This document shows positions 23,481 through 34,825 of a stretch of DNA of 64,000 bases, in pieces (positions within the stretch are counted from its first letter, which is position 1; every line of letters starts with the position of its first letter). Under the pieces are notes generated by a model. The model ran no database searches and was not told the DNA's origin. It saw only the letters and a program-made list of their open reading frames with translations. The translations under genes were made by a program, and so were the position numbers. This DNA is from Ochotona curzoniae (lineage: Eukaryota; Chordata; Mammalia; Lagomorpha; Ochotonidae), in contig NW_024466599.1 in the NCBI RefSeq assembly GCF_017591425.1, positions 76,922,501 through 76,986,500 on the forward strand, read 5' to 3'.

Positions 23481-23900
23481 TGTCATTAAGAAGGTATCTA
23501 CAGGTGCAATACTATTCACAAAAGTGAAGATTCATAAACTGATTAAGTTCAATGAAAGGGTAAGGGCAATACAGAAATACACACAATGGATTAATACCAT
23601 TTAGCCTTAAAAAAAAATCTAGCAAGAATCTTGCCATCTGTGAAAATGTGGATAAATCTATAAGACATTATGCTAAAATATAACACAGGCAGAGAAAGAC
23701 AAGTACTGTTTGACCTCACCTAGGTACTTATTCTGACATAGTTGAAATCAGGGTGTTGGTGCTAGAGGCTGGAGCTGGGCGAGATTAGAAAGATGTTGGT
23801 CAAAGAGTACAAAATCGCAGTTAGGAGGAATAAGCTTAAGAAGATGCACTGCTCAAATGCGTTTACCTCCCACTTTCTGAAATCACAATTGAACTTGCTC
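23480..23900 (+). mobile_element. Old L1 3' end
   Basis: GGATTAATACCATTTAGCC (23588), GAAAATGTGGATAAATCTAT (23641), ACATTATGCTAAAATATAAC (23664) and TGACCTCACCTAGGTACTTA (23711) match the L1 ORF2 end in order. A second, separate insertion from the one at 22625-22985, in the same orientation. Confidence 0.75.
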
Positions 23901-24724
23901 AGCTGTAACCCTGTTAGAAAAAAAAAAAAAGATGCTTTTAGCATACCCAAATGTTTAGACATTTTTGAAATAGAAAAAAAAAAAAAAGCCAAGTTGAGGC
24001 TCATGGAAAAGCAAGAGCAGAGAAAGTCATATTGAACACTCCCAGAGAATCTTGCTTTGCCCCAGGGGCAAAACAAAGCTGTTTAATGGTCAGCAAAAGC
24101 AAAGATTTAGAGAGACTGTCAGTCATCATGGCCTAAAGTCGTCCTGAAAAACGTGGATTGGATATTCTCCCATTCCTCTTGATGGGTTTGTGGCATTAAA
24201 GAAAACCAAAGATTCAGAAGGAGTCATTTTCTGTGCCTTCTACAAAATGCATGATTTTTTCTCCTTTCTTCAAAATGAACGTTTTGACAAGACAAGCAGC
24301 ACAAAACGTGTAGGAGGCAGCCGAAGGTCATCTGTTCCCCTTGTGGACTTCATTAATCCAACGCTGACCCTCCCTGGAGACCTTCTGCTAGCACCTAACC
24401 TCAGCATAGCGTGGTGTCTTTGTGGTCATCAACGTGGCTGAGCAAATTTGTACACCCCAGTGAGTCTCCTATGTTTCGTTTGCTTAGAACAAACACATCA
24501 GTTGGGGGAAAAAAGGCGGGAGTGAGTTGGGAAGGTGTTAGAAGCAATTGTATTAATAAATGCAGACATGAAGTTTATCTCCAAAGGCACCTCAGAAAAC
24601 TACAACTACAACTACCACAGACTCCAGCCCTCTCTGCTGGGTACACGTGAAAAGGAGATGAGTTAGCGTGGGGAAGAAACTGTGCTAACTGCATCACCAA
24701 ATGACTCACCATCGCCGAACAACA
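23901..24724. other. Unassigned sequence
   Basis: Two A13-A14 runs (23919, 23974). The block 24130-24640 is GC-balanced and could hold conserved DNA, but I see no exon with splice sites. Confidence 0.35.
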
Positions 24725-25262
24725 GACTCAACCGAGGCATCAGTCAACAGATGGATGAGTAAAGCAAATGTTTTATAGACAAACAATGAAATATTGTTCA
24801 GCCACTAAAGCCAGGAGACTCCTGATATATGTGATAAAATGTGTGAAACTTCAGGACTTTATATTAAGTGAAACGCAAGACGCACAAGAAGAAACCCTGC
24901 ATAGTTGTATATGCAGCTTTCTAGAATTGTTGAATGCACAAATGTGGACAACAGACTAGAAATTATCAAGGCATGGTGGGCGGAGCTATGGGGATTTAGT
25001 TAATGCTACAGTCATATATGATGAGTAAATGCCAGAGATCTACCATACAACATAGTGGCTAAAAATGTATCAGTAGGGTAGTTCTTATCATGAAACATAA
25101 AGAAAGAATCAGAAAAAAAAAATTGGGAGATGGTGGATACATTTAGTACCTCGATTGTAGCTATGGTAATGTAGATATGCACACACATTCAAACTCACCA
25201 CAATTGTATACGCTATGTACAAGTTTGGTGTGTGTGCCCATCATATCTAAATCAAGCTGAGG
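24725..25262 (+). mobile_element. Old L1 3' end
   Basis: CAACAGATGGATGAGTAAAG (24748), TGAAATATTGTTCAGCCACT (24787), GTGGGCGGAGCTATGGGG (24977), then the 3' UTR phrase ACACATTCAAACTCACCACA (25183). The last is typical of an older L1M-type 3' end. Confidence 0.7.
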
Positions 25263-25755
25263 GATAAAGCAGAAGCTGGGCAGATCAACTAAGTCAGTGG
25301 TACTCTAATCTAGCTCTAAATACTTCAGAGGACTCCACAGTTTGTTCCTTCCTTCCTTCCTTTCTTCCTAGACAGTCCTAAGTCCATCATCCTGCTACTT
25401 AAGTGTATCCTGACATTGTAGGTACGGAGAGCGTCAGAGTCTAGCATCTTAGTGTCAAGATATACTAGGCTGCCTCATTAGGAGCCCATCTTTGATTCAG
25501 AAGTAGAGATGCATTGTAACCAAGGCCCACAACATTATCTCAGGTAATGTTGAAGCTATATCTCTTTGTACAGATGAGAAGCCAGAAAATCATGGCTACT
25601 TAGCAGATCATCCAGGTATCTGTGCCGCCACATGTCAAAATAAATAAGCAGAAGTGTGCATGGCTCTGAAGTGTTGCTCATTTTGGGACATCACCACCTT
25701 GTGCAAACATACACACACACACACACACCTACATATATACTTTCCCTTTACAATA
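25263..25755. other. Unassigned sequence with two microsatellites
   Basis: A short (TTCC)n run at 25346-25369 and an (AC)10 run at 25709-25729. Otherwise nothing recognised. Confidence 0.45.
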
Positions 25756-26075
25756 TTTCTTTATTTATTTATTTTTGAAAGTCAGATTTATAGAGAGAAG
25801 GAGAGACAGAAAGACTTTCTATGTGTTGATTCACTCCCCAAGTGGCCACAACAGCCGGAGCTGAGCTGATCCGAAGCCAGGAGTCAGGAGCTTCATCCAG
25901 GTATCCCACTCAGGTATGAGGTCCCAAGCCACTGGGCCGTCCTCTACTGCTTTCCCAGGCCACAATCAGGAAGCTGGATGGGAAGTGGAGCAGGCAGGAC
26001 ACGAACCGGTGCCCATCAGGGATTCTGGGTGTGCAAGGAGAGGACTTGAGCCACGAGGGTAACTGCAACAGGCCC
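25756..26075 (-). mobile_element. C-type SINE, full length
   Basis: The tail TTTATTTATTTATTTTTGAAAG at the low end (first 20 bases diagnostic) and the head complement near 26040-26075 ending CAACAGGCCC. TACAAT occurs just outside both ends (25749, 26076), a weak hint of a duplication. Confidence 0.86.
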
Positions 26076-26159
26076 TACAATTCCTTTTTTCAATAAATTT
26101 TTATAATCACACACAAGTGTTTTAGAGATTCCCCTTTTTGAGTAAGCCCACCATTCTAA

Positions 26160-26880
26160 TTCTGTAATGTTATGGGCAAAAATAGATTCTTTAGTTAAAT
26201 GGCAAAATAAAAGCTTCCACAGGATTCAGGGGCCTTTGTCTCTGCAAGCAGCAGTGGATAATTCTAACTCCTTTTTGATTTCTTTAAATACTCAAATTAT
26301 ATGGGCTTTCGTGCTGATTCATATATTAAGTGGAGGGCATAACGAACCTTCAAACCCCTCAAAAGTCAACTATGCCTTGTTTTATTTTGAAGATGCTGTC
26401 ATTTTAGAAAACAGTTATCACATAATCATGCCTGTGAATTTCCATCATGGAATACTTTCCATAAATGTGACGGTAATGAAAATGTTAGGTGGGCATACAT
26501 AAATTTCAGCATTTAAGCATGTATTAGAAATCACACTACGCATTTAGTTAATCAGAATGAATTACCATCATTCCCATTCAAGGCAATAATAATCAGAACA
26601 TAGCAAAAACTCCCTACTGGTGTTTTCAGGATTCTGTCAGGCTGTGGATATCCCCAGCGTTGCAGAATCCTCAACAAGAATGAAGTCAATTCATCTTAAA
26701 CTTCAATAGCAGCAATTGTGGCTCTTTGCCAACTAATTGAAATAACAGTTGAGATCAGAGAACCTAATTGTCTATCATCATGCAATTTTGCAATAATTAA
26801 TCTGAGACTAATGACCAAATATTCCTCACACATGGATACGTGTCTCAATAAATATAGCTGATGGAATGAGAAGAATTCCT
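26160..26880. promoter_or_regulatory. Candidate conserved non-coding element
   Basis: A repeat-free, AT-rich block with dense homeodomain-like cores (TTAGTTAATCAG at 26544, CTAATTGAAATAACAG at 26732, GCAATAATTAATCTGAG at 26789) and clean, non-slippery sequence. One frame (26167-26502) stays open for 111 codons but has no family features, splice context or GC bias, so I do not call it a gene. Conservation is inferred from texture only. Confidence 0.3.
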
Positions 26881-26975
26881 TTGTTTCTTTTTACCTCTCC
26901 CCTCATATCATTGAAATGGGATATAATTTATGTTTTTTTAAGTGAACAGTTAGTATCACCCATATATCTTTAACT

Positions 26976-27037
26976 ATACATATATAATATATATATGATA
27001 GGTAGATAGATAGATACATACATACATACATACATAT
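26976..27037 (+). repeat. Compound (TA)n/(GATA)n/(CATA)n microsatellite
   Basis: A run of TATATA, then GATAGATAGATA, then five CATA units. Likely polymorphic in length. Confidence 0.95.
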
Positions 27038-27042
27038 TTTTA

Positions 27043-28285
27043 GTTTGGCGCTGCACGTGATCTTTCTGCTCTTTGGGTCATCATGTGGTTTGCTTGGTTG
27101 TATCCTCTGACCTCCTGGAAGGTGGGTTCAGTGGCAAACTTCTGATGCCTCTCTCATCAGGATGGAGTTTGACACGTACTGCCTCAGGCCACCCTTCTCG
27201 TGGCTACAACAGTGAATCCTACAGACTGACTTGTTTACAAGAATTCTCAGGAATCTTTAAGATATTCTGTCTGATCTGGTTTTCAGATCCGTCACTTGCT
27301 TGCTCTCTGACTTCTGTCTGAGAAGGGTGAGACAAAGTGTGGCAATGTACTTACTTTTTATTCCAAAAGCAGTTCATAGGAAATGAAAAGATCAAGTGGG
27401 AACACTGAATACAAAAGAAGCTCCCAGAGGCTTTCATATCCACATTTTTTTTTTTGTCTTGTAATTGCTTTTATGTTCAAAGCAGCAAATGCAGGCAGAG
27501 TAGGACACAAGTCTGGCTTTGGGTTTTCAATGATGTGTTGCCTTTTCTTGGGAAAGCTGATTAATTAGTCAGCCAATCAGTTTTTCAGACGCTTGGTGAG
27601 GGGTGTATGGGAGGGTTCATAGGTGAACTCTTACACTATTATCCACGAAAGAGCAGTGTCTATAACAGAATCGGGGAAAGATGTACAAAGCAGAAAGGCA
27701 ACAAAAGCATTAAGGAAGAGCCAAAATGCTGGATCAGCAGATGCTAGAAATTACAGGAAGCCACGCAGAGCCCTGGAAGCATGAGGCTAAGAAAATACCT
27801 GCCTTCGGGAGTGAATGAGTAAAATCCTTGCTGATGGATGTCAAAAACTGGGAAACAAAACAAGCATTGATTAATGGATGAGCCTGAAATTAAACCCAAG
27901 ATGATGCTGAAAGATGACGGATAATGTAAGTTCCTTCAATTTTTGTCAGCTAAATGCCATGGCATTCCTGCTAAGTAAGTTCTGCCAACCGAGCCTTTCG
28001 AGTCTCTCAACCACACAGGAAAAGAGCAGAGCTGCTCCACCACAATGCTTTTGCTTTGCAAAGCCATGTAATAACCAGGTTCTGCAGCTTAGAACCACAC
28101 TTAGAGCAGGGCTTTTCCTCAGGGATGGAGGGTATCCTAGGCAAGCTTTCTGGGAAGGGAGACACTGAGAAGAACATTTTTGCTTCTGAAGAAGGAGAAC
28201 TATGTCATCATCTAAAAGTGAAGGCTTATGCAGACAGAACTCAGAAAACATAACCACAGCTGGGAAAAGAAGCAGACACGGGTGG
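27043..28285. other. Unassigned unique sequence
   Basis: No gene or repeat recognised. Opposing frames of 84 and 194 codons overlap at 27914-28530; the longer runs into the SINE that follows, so it is not a real gene. Confidence 0.45.
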
Positions 28286-28577
28286 ACATTGTTGTACAGC
28301 AAGTTAAGCTCCTGAGTGGGATTCCTGTGTTCCATGTCGAAGTGTTGTCCGGTTCGTGTCACGGTTTCGCTGCTTCCGATGAGTTTCCTACTAATGTGTA
28401 AATGATGTCTCAAGAGCTTATGCCCTGGCCATCTACATGAAGTCCTGGATAAAACTGTTGGCTCATTTTGCTTGGCCCAACCCTTGGTATTGGCAGCACT
28501 TGGGAAGTCAACCAGTGCAGGGAGGATCATTCACCCCATCTCTCTTCTTTGTCTCTTCCAAATAAATTTTTAAAAAG
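28286..28577 (+). mobile_element. Old C-type SINE
   Basis: ATTGTTGTACAGCAAGTTAA (28288) is the old-class head, and GTCCGGTTCGTGTCACGG (28347) keeps a good B box (GGTTCG). The end is TCTTCCAAATAAATTTTTAA. The unusually high CpG count for an old copy is worth noting. Confidence 0.78.
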
Positions 28578-28636
28578 CAGAAAAAGCAAATGGATCAACA
28601 GTAAGAACAAGTGAAGACCCAGGTACAGTTTCTTAA

Positions 28637-28707
28637 ATATATATAAAACATATAAGTATAAAGATATATATATATATATAATATTATAAAGATATATATA
28701 AAGATAC
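28637..28707 (+). repeat. (TA)n-rich low-complexity tract
   Basis: Alternating TATATA blocks separated by AAG, AAAG or AACA, lying about 60 bases beyond the SINE tail. It may have grown from that tail. Confidence 0.9.
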
Positions 28708-30310
28708 ATTTTGAATTCACAGCAAGTCTTAAATTTCTTCTTCATTTCCTGCTCATTTTTTCCACACCTGGACAGAATGCCATAGTGTTTATCATACCAA
28801 GCCACCCTTCCTTTAACTCTCCCTGTCCAATCTATTTTCTGTCTTTTTGTTACTTCCTTGTATTGCTCCTTCTCTCAAGCATGAATGAGCACTTTCCATT
28901 TAGGAGATGATAGAGAAGGAGATGGGTGGCAATTTCCAAGTTCTCATTTGTGAGTACTTAAGAGTGGAGTCAGTGTACATCAGGAACTAGAATTCATCCC
29001 AGTTGTTCCAAATGCAGAGAAGCTAAGGAATCAAAGATGTGGAGTCTCCCAGAGACCAGCAATCATTATTCCTTGTATTGTAGCCACAGGAGGAATCCAG
29101 GGGTCTTGGGAACTCAGAGGAAGAGTTTCGCAGAAAATCTATGGGTAAGGAAGAACATGACTTCTAGCAAAAATATTGAGTCAAGCAAAGTGATGGGTGA
29201 AAGAGCCCACAGTCATTTTTGCTAACCGCCAACTGGACAGAAAACCTGGGTGATTTTTGGGTAGGGTTTGTTCCCTACACTGTAGTCAAGGAAGAGCAAG
29301 GGAAAACAAATGAATGAAGGAGGAAGTCAGAAAGAATAACCAGTCCAGTGCTAACTCTTCTAAGTCCTAACTATGTCCATAACAATTAATGTTACTCTCA
29401 GAATCAGAATTTTCTATTTTTCTTTTCTTGAACACATTTTTTTTAAACTGTATCTGAGCCCAGCTCTGAGTCTAAACTTGAAGATGATAACCTAGAGGAA
29501 TTTCTCAGAAGGAATTTACAGAAAGGCTTTTATCCAGACCCTAGATTGTGAGACGTGTGTCTGATGGTCACCACCTGTTTGGTCCTTTGTCTTGAGGTAA
29601 AATGATTACCAAGAACTCCTGTGAGTCCACAAGTGTTTGCATTAGCTTTTAGGAAGCACTATATTTCAGAACTCTGTTTGTTACATGGATTTTCCATGAG
29701 CCTAAATCTAATCTTTTGTGGCACACTGGTAGGCGTCAGTGGAATGGTATGTCCAGTAAGGGTTAGGGGAAACTTAGGCAGGACTCTCAGAGCTTACAAA
29801 ACTTGAGGTAGGGGCTTCCATTAGGATTCAGTACACAAACGTATTGTGCACATAGGTGAATGTGCTGCATGTATGCCCACACTTGATGTTTGTGTTAATC
29901 CATCAAATTTATGCTAATTTGCCACAGCAACCTTATCTGTTGTCTGAGACTTGATGGAGCTGTCTCGGGTACCCTAATCAACATTTATAATAATATTTCT
30001 GTAGAAAAATAAATGTGTTTCTATTTTAAAGCACATAACCTATGAATGATATTTTAGGCTCACCTCCAATTAGATGTAAAATCATCTACTACATTGTCAA
30101 AACTAAACAAGGTTAAAAACGTAACCTGGAGCATTCAGGAAAAAAAATGAGGCAACATATTTAGCCATAAGGAATCTGTTTAAGTAACCCAATCATACTT
30201 TAAAAAAAAAACTGTAAAAGTAAACAGAAATGCACAAAAATGGATTTCTAGACAACCAAGGGCTGTATTAAGCATTCACTTTGAGTTTTAATGTTTTTAA
30301 TGGTTTCTCT

Positions 30311-30311
<1 letters not shown>
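28708..30311. other. Unassigned unique sequence
   Basis: 1.6 kb with no repeat family or gene recognised. AT-rich, no microsatellite of note. Confidence 0.45.

Positions 30312-30353
<42 letters not shown>
30312..30353 (+). repeat. (GT)21 microsatellite
   Basis: Uninterrupted dinucleotide run of about 42 bases, a good candidate for a length-polymorphic marker and Z-DNA-prone. Confidence 0.98.
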
Positions 30354-30355
<2 letters not shown>

Positions 30356-30509
30356 TCTGATATTTAACAACCAAAAAGAACAAAGTAAGCTCAGGTCCCT
30401 AGAGGCTTTTACAGAAATACCAAGGCTAGCAGTGGTTGTGCAATGTTTGTTTTGTTTTTGTTTTTCCCATAATGGTGAAGCTCTCGGTAGCCTTAGCTTT
30501 GCTGACGAT

Positions 30510-30875
30510 GCCCCAGTCTATTTTCTGCTGCTATAAACAAATATCACAGAGCCAATGTCGGCTGCTTTACAAAGGAAGGGGCATTAGTCCACCCACAGTG
30601 ATGGAGCCTGGGACTCCTAAAAGCATGATGTGAGCATCTGCTCAGTTCTGCTGGGGGCATTCTTGCTCCATTTGCAGATGAGAAGGAGGACATCCAGTTG
30701 TCACATCGAGTGGCCAGCTTACAACTCATCTTGGTCCAGGAACACCGCCCTCAGGACTTTATACACTCCTAACAGCCTCTCAAAGGATCCATCTCCCAAT
30801 CCCATCACCTTCTGACTCTCGGAGCACAATTTTCAATACCATGCATCTTGGGAACACATTTAAGCCACAGTAGAT
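30510..30875 (-). mobile_element. MaLR/ERVL-type LTR fragment
   Basis: The low end reads CAGTCTATTTTCTGCTGCTA, the complement of the usual 3' end of mammalian-apparent LTRs (..TAGCAGCA..ACAGACTA). The high end reads CACATTTAAGCCACAGTAGA, compatible with the 5' start. Between them are GAGCATCTGCTCAG and CCCAATCCCATCACC, words seen in MST/MLT-type LTRs. No internal retroviral sequence adjoins it, so it is a solitary LTR or fragment. Confidence 0.5.
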
Positions 30876-31240
30876 CACTGTGGGGCATATCCTCTCCAGG
30901 AATACGCAGCACTCCACTTCCTGCTCCCTAAATTCTTTACAGGTCTTCTCCCTTTGTTTGGTTTTATCTCATTTTTACATCTTGATAAACCATATCCCTC
31001 ATGACAATGTCACCTGCACAAGGCTCTGTTCTTGGTTCTCTGCCAATGTATTCTTATCTCCTTCCCTAGGCCCACTTCTTCCAAGGATGACACTTCAATT
31101 TTTTCCCATTACCTTCACCTTTTCCACTGCTGTATCTATACTATCCCAAACTGTCTTAACTCTATACTTCGTCTTGTTTCTGTACCTGCAATTTTTCTCT
31201 CCTGCTTCGATCTCTTAAACCTAACACCGCAATAGTGTTT
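30876..31240. other. Unassigned pyrimidine-rich sequence
   Basis: The + strand is rich in C and T (for example 31060-31200). No gene recognised. Confidence 0.35.
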
Positions 31241-31299
31241 TCTCCTATTTGCCTCCTAAGGTTGCCATAACAAGTGACCACAGACGTGATGAATTAACA

Positions 31300-31520
31300 C
31301 AAGTGTGTGCACACATACAGTACACCCATCCATGTGCACGATACGTATGTGTACACATTTGCAGTCACGTGTTCATGCGTTCACATGATTGCACGTATAC
31401 ACACGTGCTCACACGCATGCACTCATAGCACACATTCATACACATGCACACATGTGCTCACCACGCACATGCACTCTCACACACACATACTTGCGTGCAC
31501 ATGCCATGCACACACATTTA
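31300..31520 (+). repeat. Degenerate (CA)n/(CACG)n tract
   Basis: About 220 bases of interrupted ACAC, ACATGCAC and ACACGTGC words. Many CACGTG-like and GCATGC palindromes occur by virtue of the repeat. Just before it, 31259-31290 (GGTTGCCATAACAAGTGACC) resembles an LTR or MER-type repeat end. Confidence 0.85.
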
Positions 31521-31979
31521 TTCTCTTGAGAGCGGTTTCCCTGTCTGTGGATATCCAAGGAGAATCCCTGGCATTTCCCAGCAGCAGGAGCAGAAGTTCT
31601 GGCCTTCTCAGTCTCCAGAGGCGCTGTGTTCTGTGCTTCTCACCCATCTCCCACTGCCGTGGCTTACAGTGCAGGGTCCTTAGATTTGTCTGCCTCTGCA
31701 GAGCAGCCCACATTACCTCCTTTCATTGGTTGGTGTCCTGTTTCTTTCCACCTGTCCCTTACAACACATAAAGGGCCCTCTCTCCAAGAAAAGCCCATCA
31801 TCTCAAAATCAGCAGCCCAATCACATTTACTTTTTCTTGGGTTGCTTTTGGTTACCTAAAACAACATTGAGAAATTAAGGATGTAAATGTCAAGTGAGGA
31901 GCTAACAGTTTCCCACCTACCAACACCTCCTCATGCTGGGTTGTTTTAGAATTCCAAGTTCAGTATTTCTTTTTTTTTT
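31521..31979. other. Unassigned sequence
   Basis: Possibly the remainder of a MaLR-type repeat interrupted by the CA tract, but not matched confidently. Ends in a T13 run at 31970-31982. Confidence 0.3.
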
Positions 31980-34825
31980 TTTAATCCATGGGTTCTGCAT
32001 TTATGGATTAAGACTACACACTGGGAACCCGCGTGCTCCTCAGAAGTGGTGGGGAAATTTGGGGACCTGCTCTGGTCCTTTGCCCGCCCCCCCAGGTGGC
32101 GGCACCAGTAGGGGTGGCTCCAGGCTGGGCTTGCCAGAAGTCAACTCAAGACTGTATGCTCCTCAGGAGTGGCTGGTGACTTTGGGGGGCATGCTGGGAT
32201 CTTTTAGCCCCCATCCAGCTGGTGGTGTCTGCAGGGGTGGATTGAGGCTGGGCAACCTGGTTGCCAATAGCATTGGGTACAACCCTAACTTGTGCTTCAG
32301 GATCTTCAGGGAGATTGCAGGCTCACACAGGTGAGGGAAAGCAGTGACCTGTGGATTCATGCCCAGGTGAGGAATTCCTGCTGAGGGATATCCCTGGGGG
32401 GGAAAATCATAAATGTAGGTAAAGAATGACTACCAAATGACTCCAGAAGACAAATCCACTGTACTTGCAGGTAAGCAAGAGGACTGAGACCTGGTGGTTT
32501 GAAGGGGAGAGACCCAAAGACCTTTATGGGTCAGACTGATGCTCCAGCCTACATGGGAGTCCTGAGCTGGGCTTGTTAGCATGGAACATGGCTAACCACC
32601 ACATACCAGCCCAAATGAACACTAGGGCTGGGGCCTTTCTGGCAGGGCTATATCCCAGGACATGACAGTGAATGCCAAAACAGTGGATGAGCCATGACAC
32701 CAACCAGCAGATAAAAGAACCAGGTCTGTGGGTAGATTCTGTAAGGGATAAATAGGCCTAACCCTGTAGAAATATAAGTCCTGCTGGGTAGCTTAAGAGT
32801 TGGGGTGGTAGGGGCTGAGCTAGGCATGACTATGGAGCCCACTGACCATCATGGGTACTGCAGCTGGGAAAAAGCTAGGCAGGTACAGGCTGCAGCCCCT
32901 CATCTGTATTCCTACCAGGGTATGGGAGGCCACGCTGCAGTATCCATCACTTCATAAAAAGGCTTGGATAGAGGGGGCAGGTTATGCCAGATGGGGGCCA
33001 GGCAAGCCCTGGCGTATTTGAGATTTAGGTCCGAGAGTGAGCCAAGTGGGGGAACCTGGGAAACTCCCCCACTGGGTCATAATTTCCTCTGGCAAGCTCA
33101 TGGTCCAAGCCTGGGTGTTGGGCAGGCTGAGCAGGGCAGTTCTATCCATTGGCAAGTGTGTAGCTGGTTTTAGAAGTGGGCAGGCCAGGCAGGGCCAAAC
33201 AGATCTTTAGCCTACTGGCAAGTGCAGAAACCAGGTTGGGGTGCAGATAATTCTGGGATAGGCTATCCCACTGGCTGGTTTGCAAGAGCCAGGGATGAAA
33301 GCAGACTGAGCAGATTGCAGCACCCATCAGTGAAAGCTGGGACTGGGGACCAGCCAGGTCAGGCCAGACTACAACATCCAAACACAAAGGCCAAGACAGG
33401 TGATGGGCTACGCCAAGCTGGGTCAGAGCAACCACTGGCATGTACAAGATCTGTGGCTGGGAACAAGGCCTGGATGGGGAGCTATGGGGATACCCTGGCT
33501 GGGTTGTGGTTTCCAATGGTAACTGCAAGTGCCAGAGTGAGGGTTGTGGTCTGAACTGGATATGCCTGCAGTCTTCCTTGGCACAAATGTAGGTTGGGAC
33601 TGGGTTGTGCCAGACTGGGCTGGAATCCACTTACTGGAGCTCTTGAGAAACAGGATGAATGTAGGATGAGCTAGGCTAGTTCTATGTTCCTACTGAGCCA
33701 TAGGGGAGCTGTATCTGTGTGTGGAGCAGGCTTTGTTGGGCTGTGACACCCAACATTAAGAATTAGAATGGGTGAAGTCCAGTCAGGAAAGGCTACTGTT
33801 CCAGCTGGGATGGAAGGTGGACTAAGTAGGGCTGGCTCATGGACCCACCAGTATGCACAAGATCTGGCATTGGGAGAGATTCTGTTGGAGCAGCTTGACA
33901 ACTCCTCTGTTGGGACACAGTCCCTGAAGGCGACTTCAACAACCAAGACAGGAAGCAGCCTGGACCAGGCCACAGTTATACATTTGGCTCATAGCCGGGG
34001 TGAGCCAGGACAGGCCAATTCATATCACCGACTGGTAAATTTGAGAACCAGAACTGTGTGTGGGTTGGGCTGGTTGGGCTGCAAAACTCATTGGGTTGCA
34101 TAGAGTACAGGGCTGGAGACAAAACTGACCCAGCAATAGCAACCACCAATGTGCATGTAAGCTGAGTGGGATGACAGACTGCCGGAACCCATATCAGAAA
34201 GCACACAAAAGAATCAGGTCAGAGATCACCTCAGATAAGAATTCTTTGGGGATTCCCCAACTGAACTGCTGGACTCAGAACTTCAACCATGGAGAAAATT
34301 GTAGGGTCCGTGGTCTAACCTTGGGATACCTGAATCAGAGCTGGGCCTCCTCAGTGGCTTAGAAAAAAACAGTGGACATCATGGCCAGTTGCACATGGAG
34401 GATACGATAGCATATTAGAACCTGCAGAGGACACCTGGTATCAGGACGGAGGATGGAAGATAGAACAAATCGATCAGCTACCCCAGCAAAAGATTGGCAG
34501 TGAAAATCAAGGCAACTGGAGACTAAAAGGTGGACTATGTCAGCCAGTGGATTCTGGAGAGATTTCATTGTGCTTGGAGTGGCGAGATTGGCAGCAATTC
34601 AGAACTACTGAACTATCCAAACAGTGCCCTCGGAGTAGTCTCCAAATGGGGGACCCTGGGATGGTTGGCAGCCTGGATGTGGCTTTTCTCCTTGTTTCAC
34701 TCCTTCCCCCAGATACAAGAAGGAAACAAGAGAATGTGGAAGCAATGGCTTCACCCACTTTCCTCTAGCCCTTGACCCTGTGCACCCTAATCAACTATGT
34801 AAAGATTATCAGTAGATAAAAAAGG
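31980..34825 (+). repeat. Composite poly(A)-tailed element (copy 5), longest
   Basis: The most complete copy. Its 5' part has two tandem units of about 123 bp (CTCCTCAGAAGTGG at 32036 and CTCCTCAGGAGTGG at 32159) that are not part of the 65-bp array, followed by a linker (32330-32560). The array itself occupies about 32560-34200, with the marker AACTCC..CACTGGG recurring at about 33060, 33490 and 33905. The 3' section is 34240-34825: GGACTCAGAACTTC, GTGGACATCATGG, GATTGGCAGTGAAAATC, GACTATGTCAGCCAGTGGAT (34532), GAGTGGCGAGATTGGCAGCA (34577), ending ATCAACTATGTAAAGATTAT. The A-tail is almost lost. Overlapping open frames on both strands come from the array and are not genes. Confidence 0.65.

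Noticed and set aside
27946..28530. 194-codon minus-strand frame
   Set aside because: Runs from an old SINE into unique DNA, has no recognisable domain, and is opposed by other frames. Length alone is not enough in AT/GC-mixed DNA.
33142..33630. 162-codon minus-strand frame
   Set aside because: It is a product of the 65-bp array in composite copy 5, with an opposing 110-codon frame over the same bases. Not a gene.
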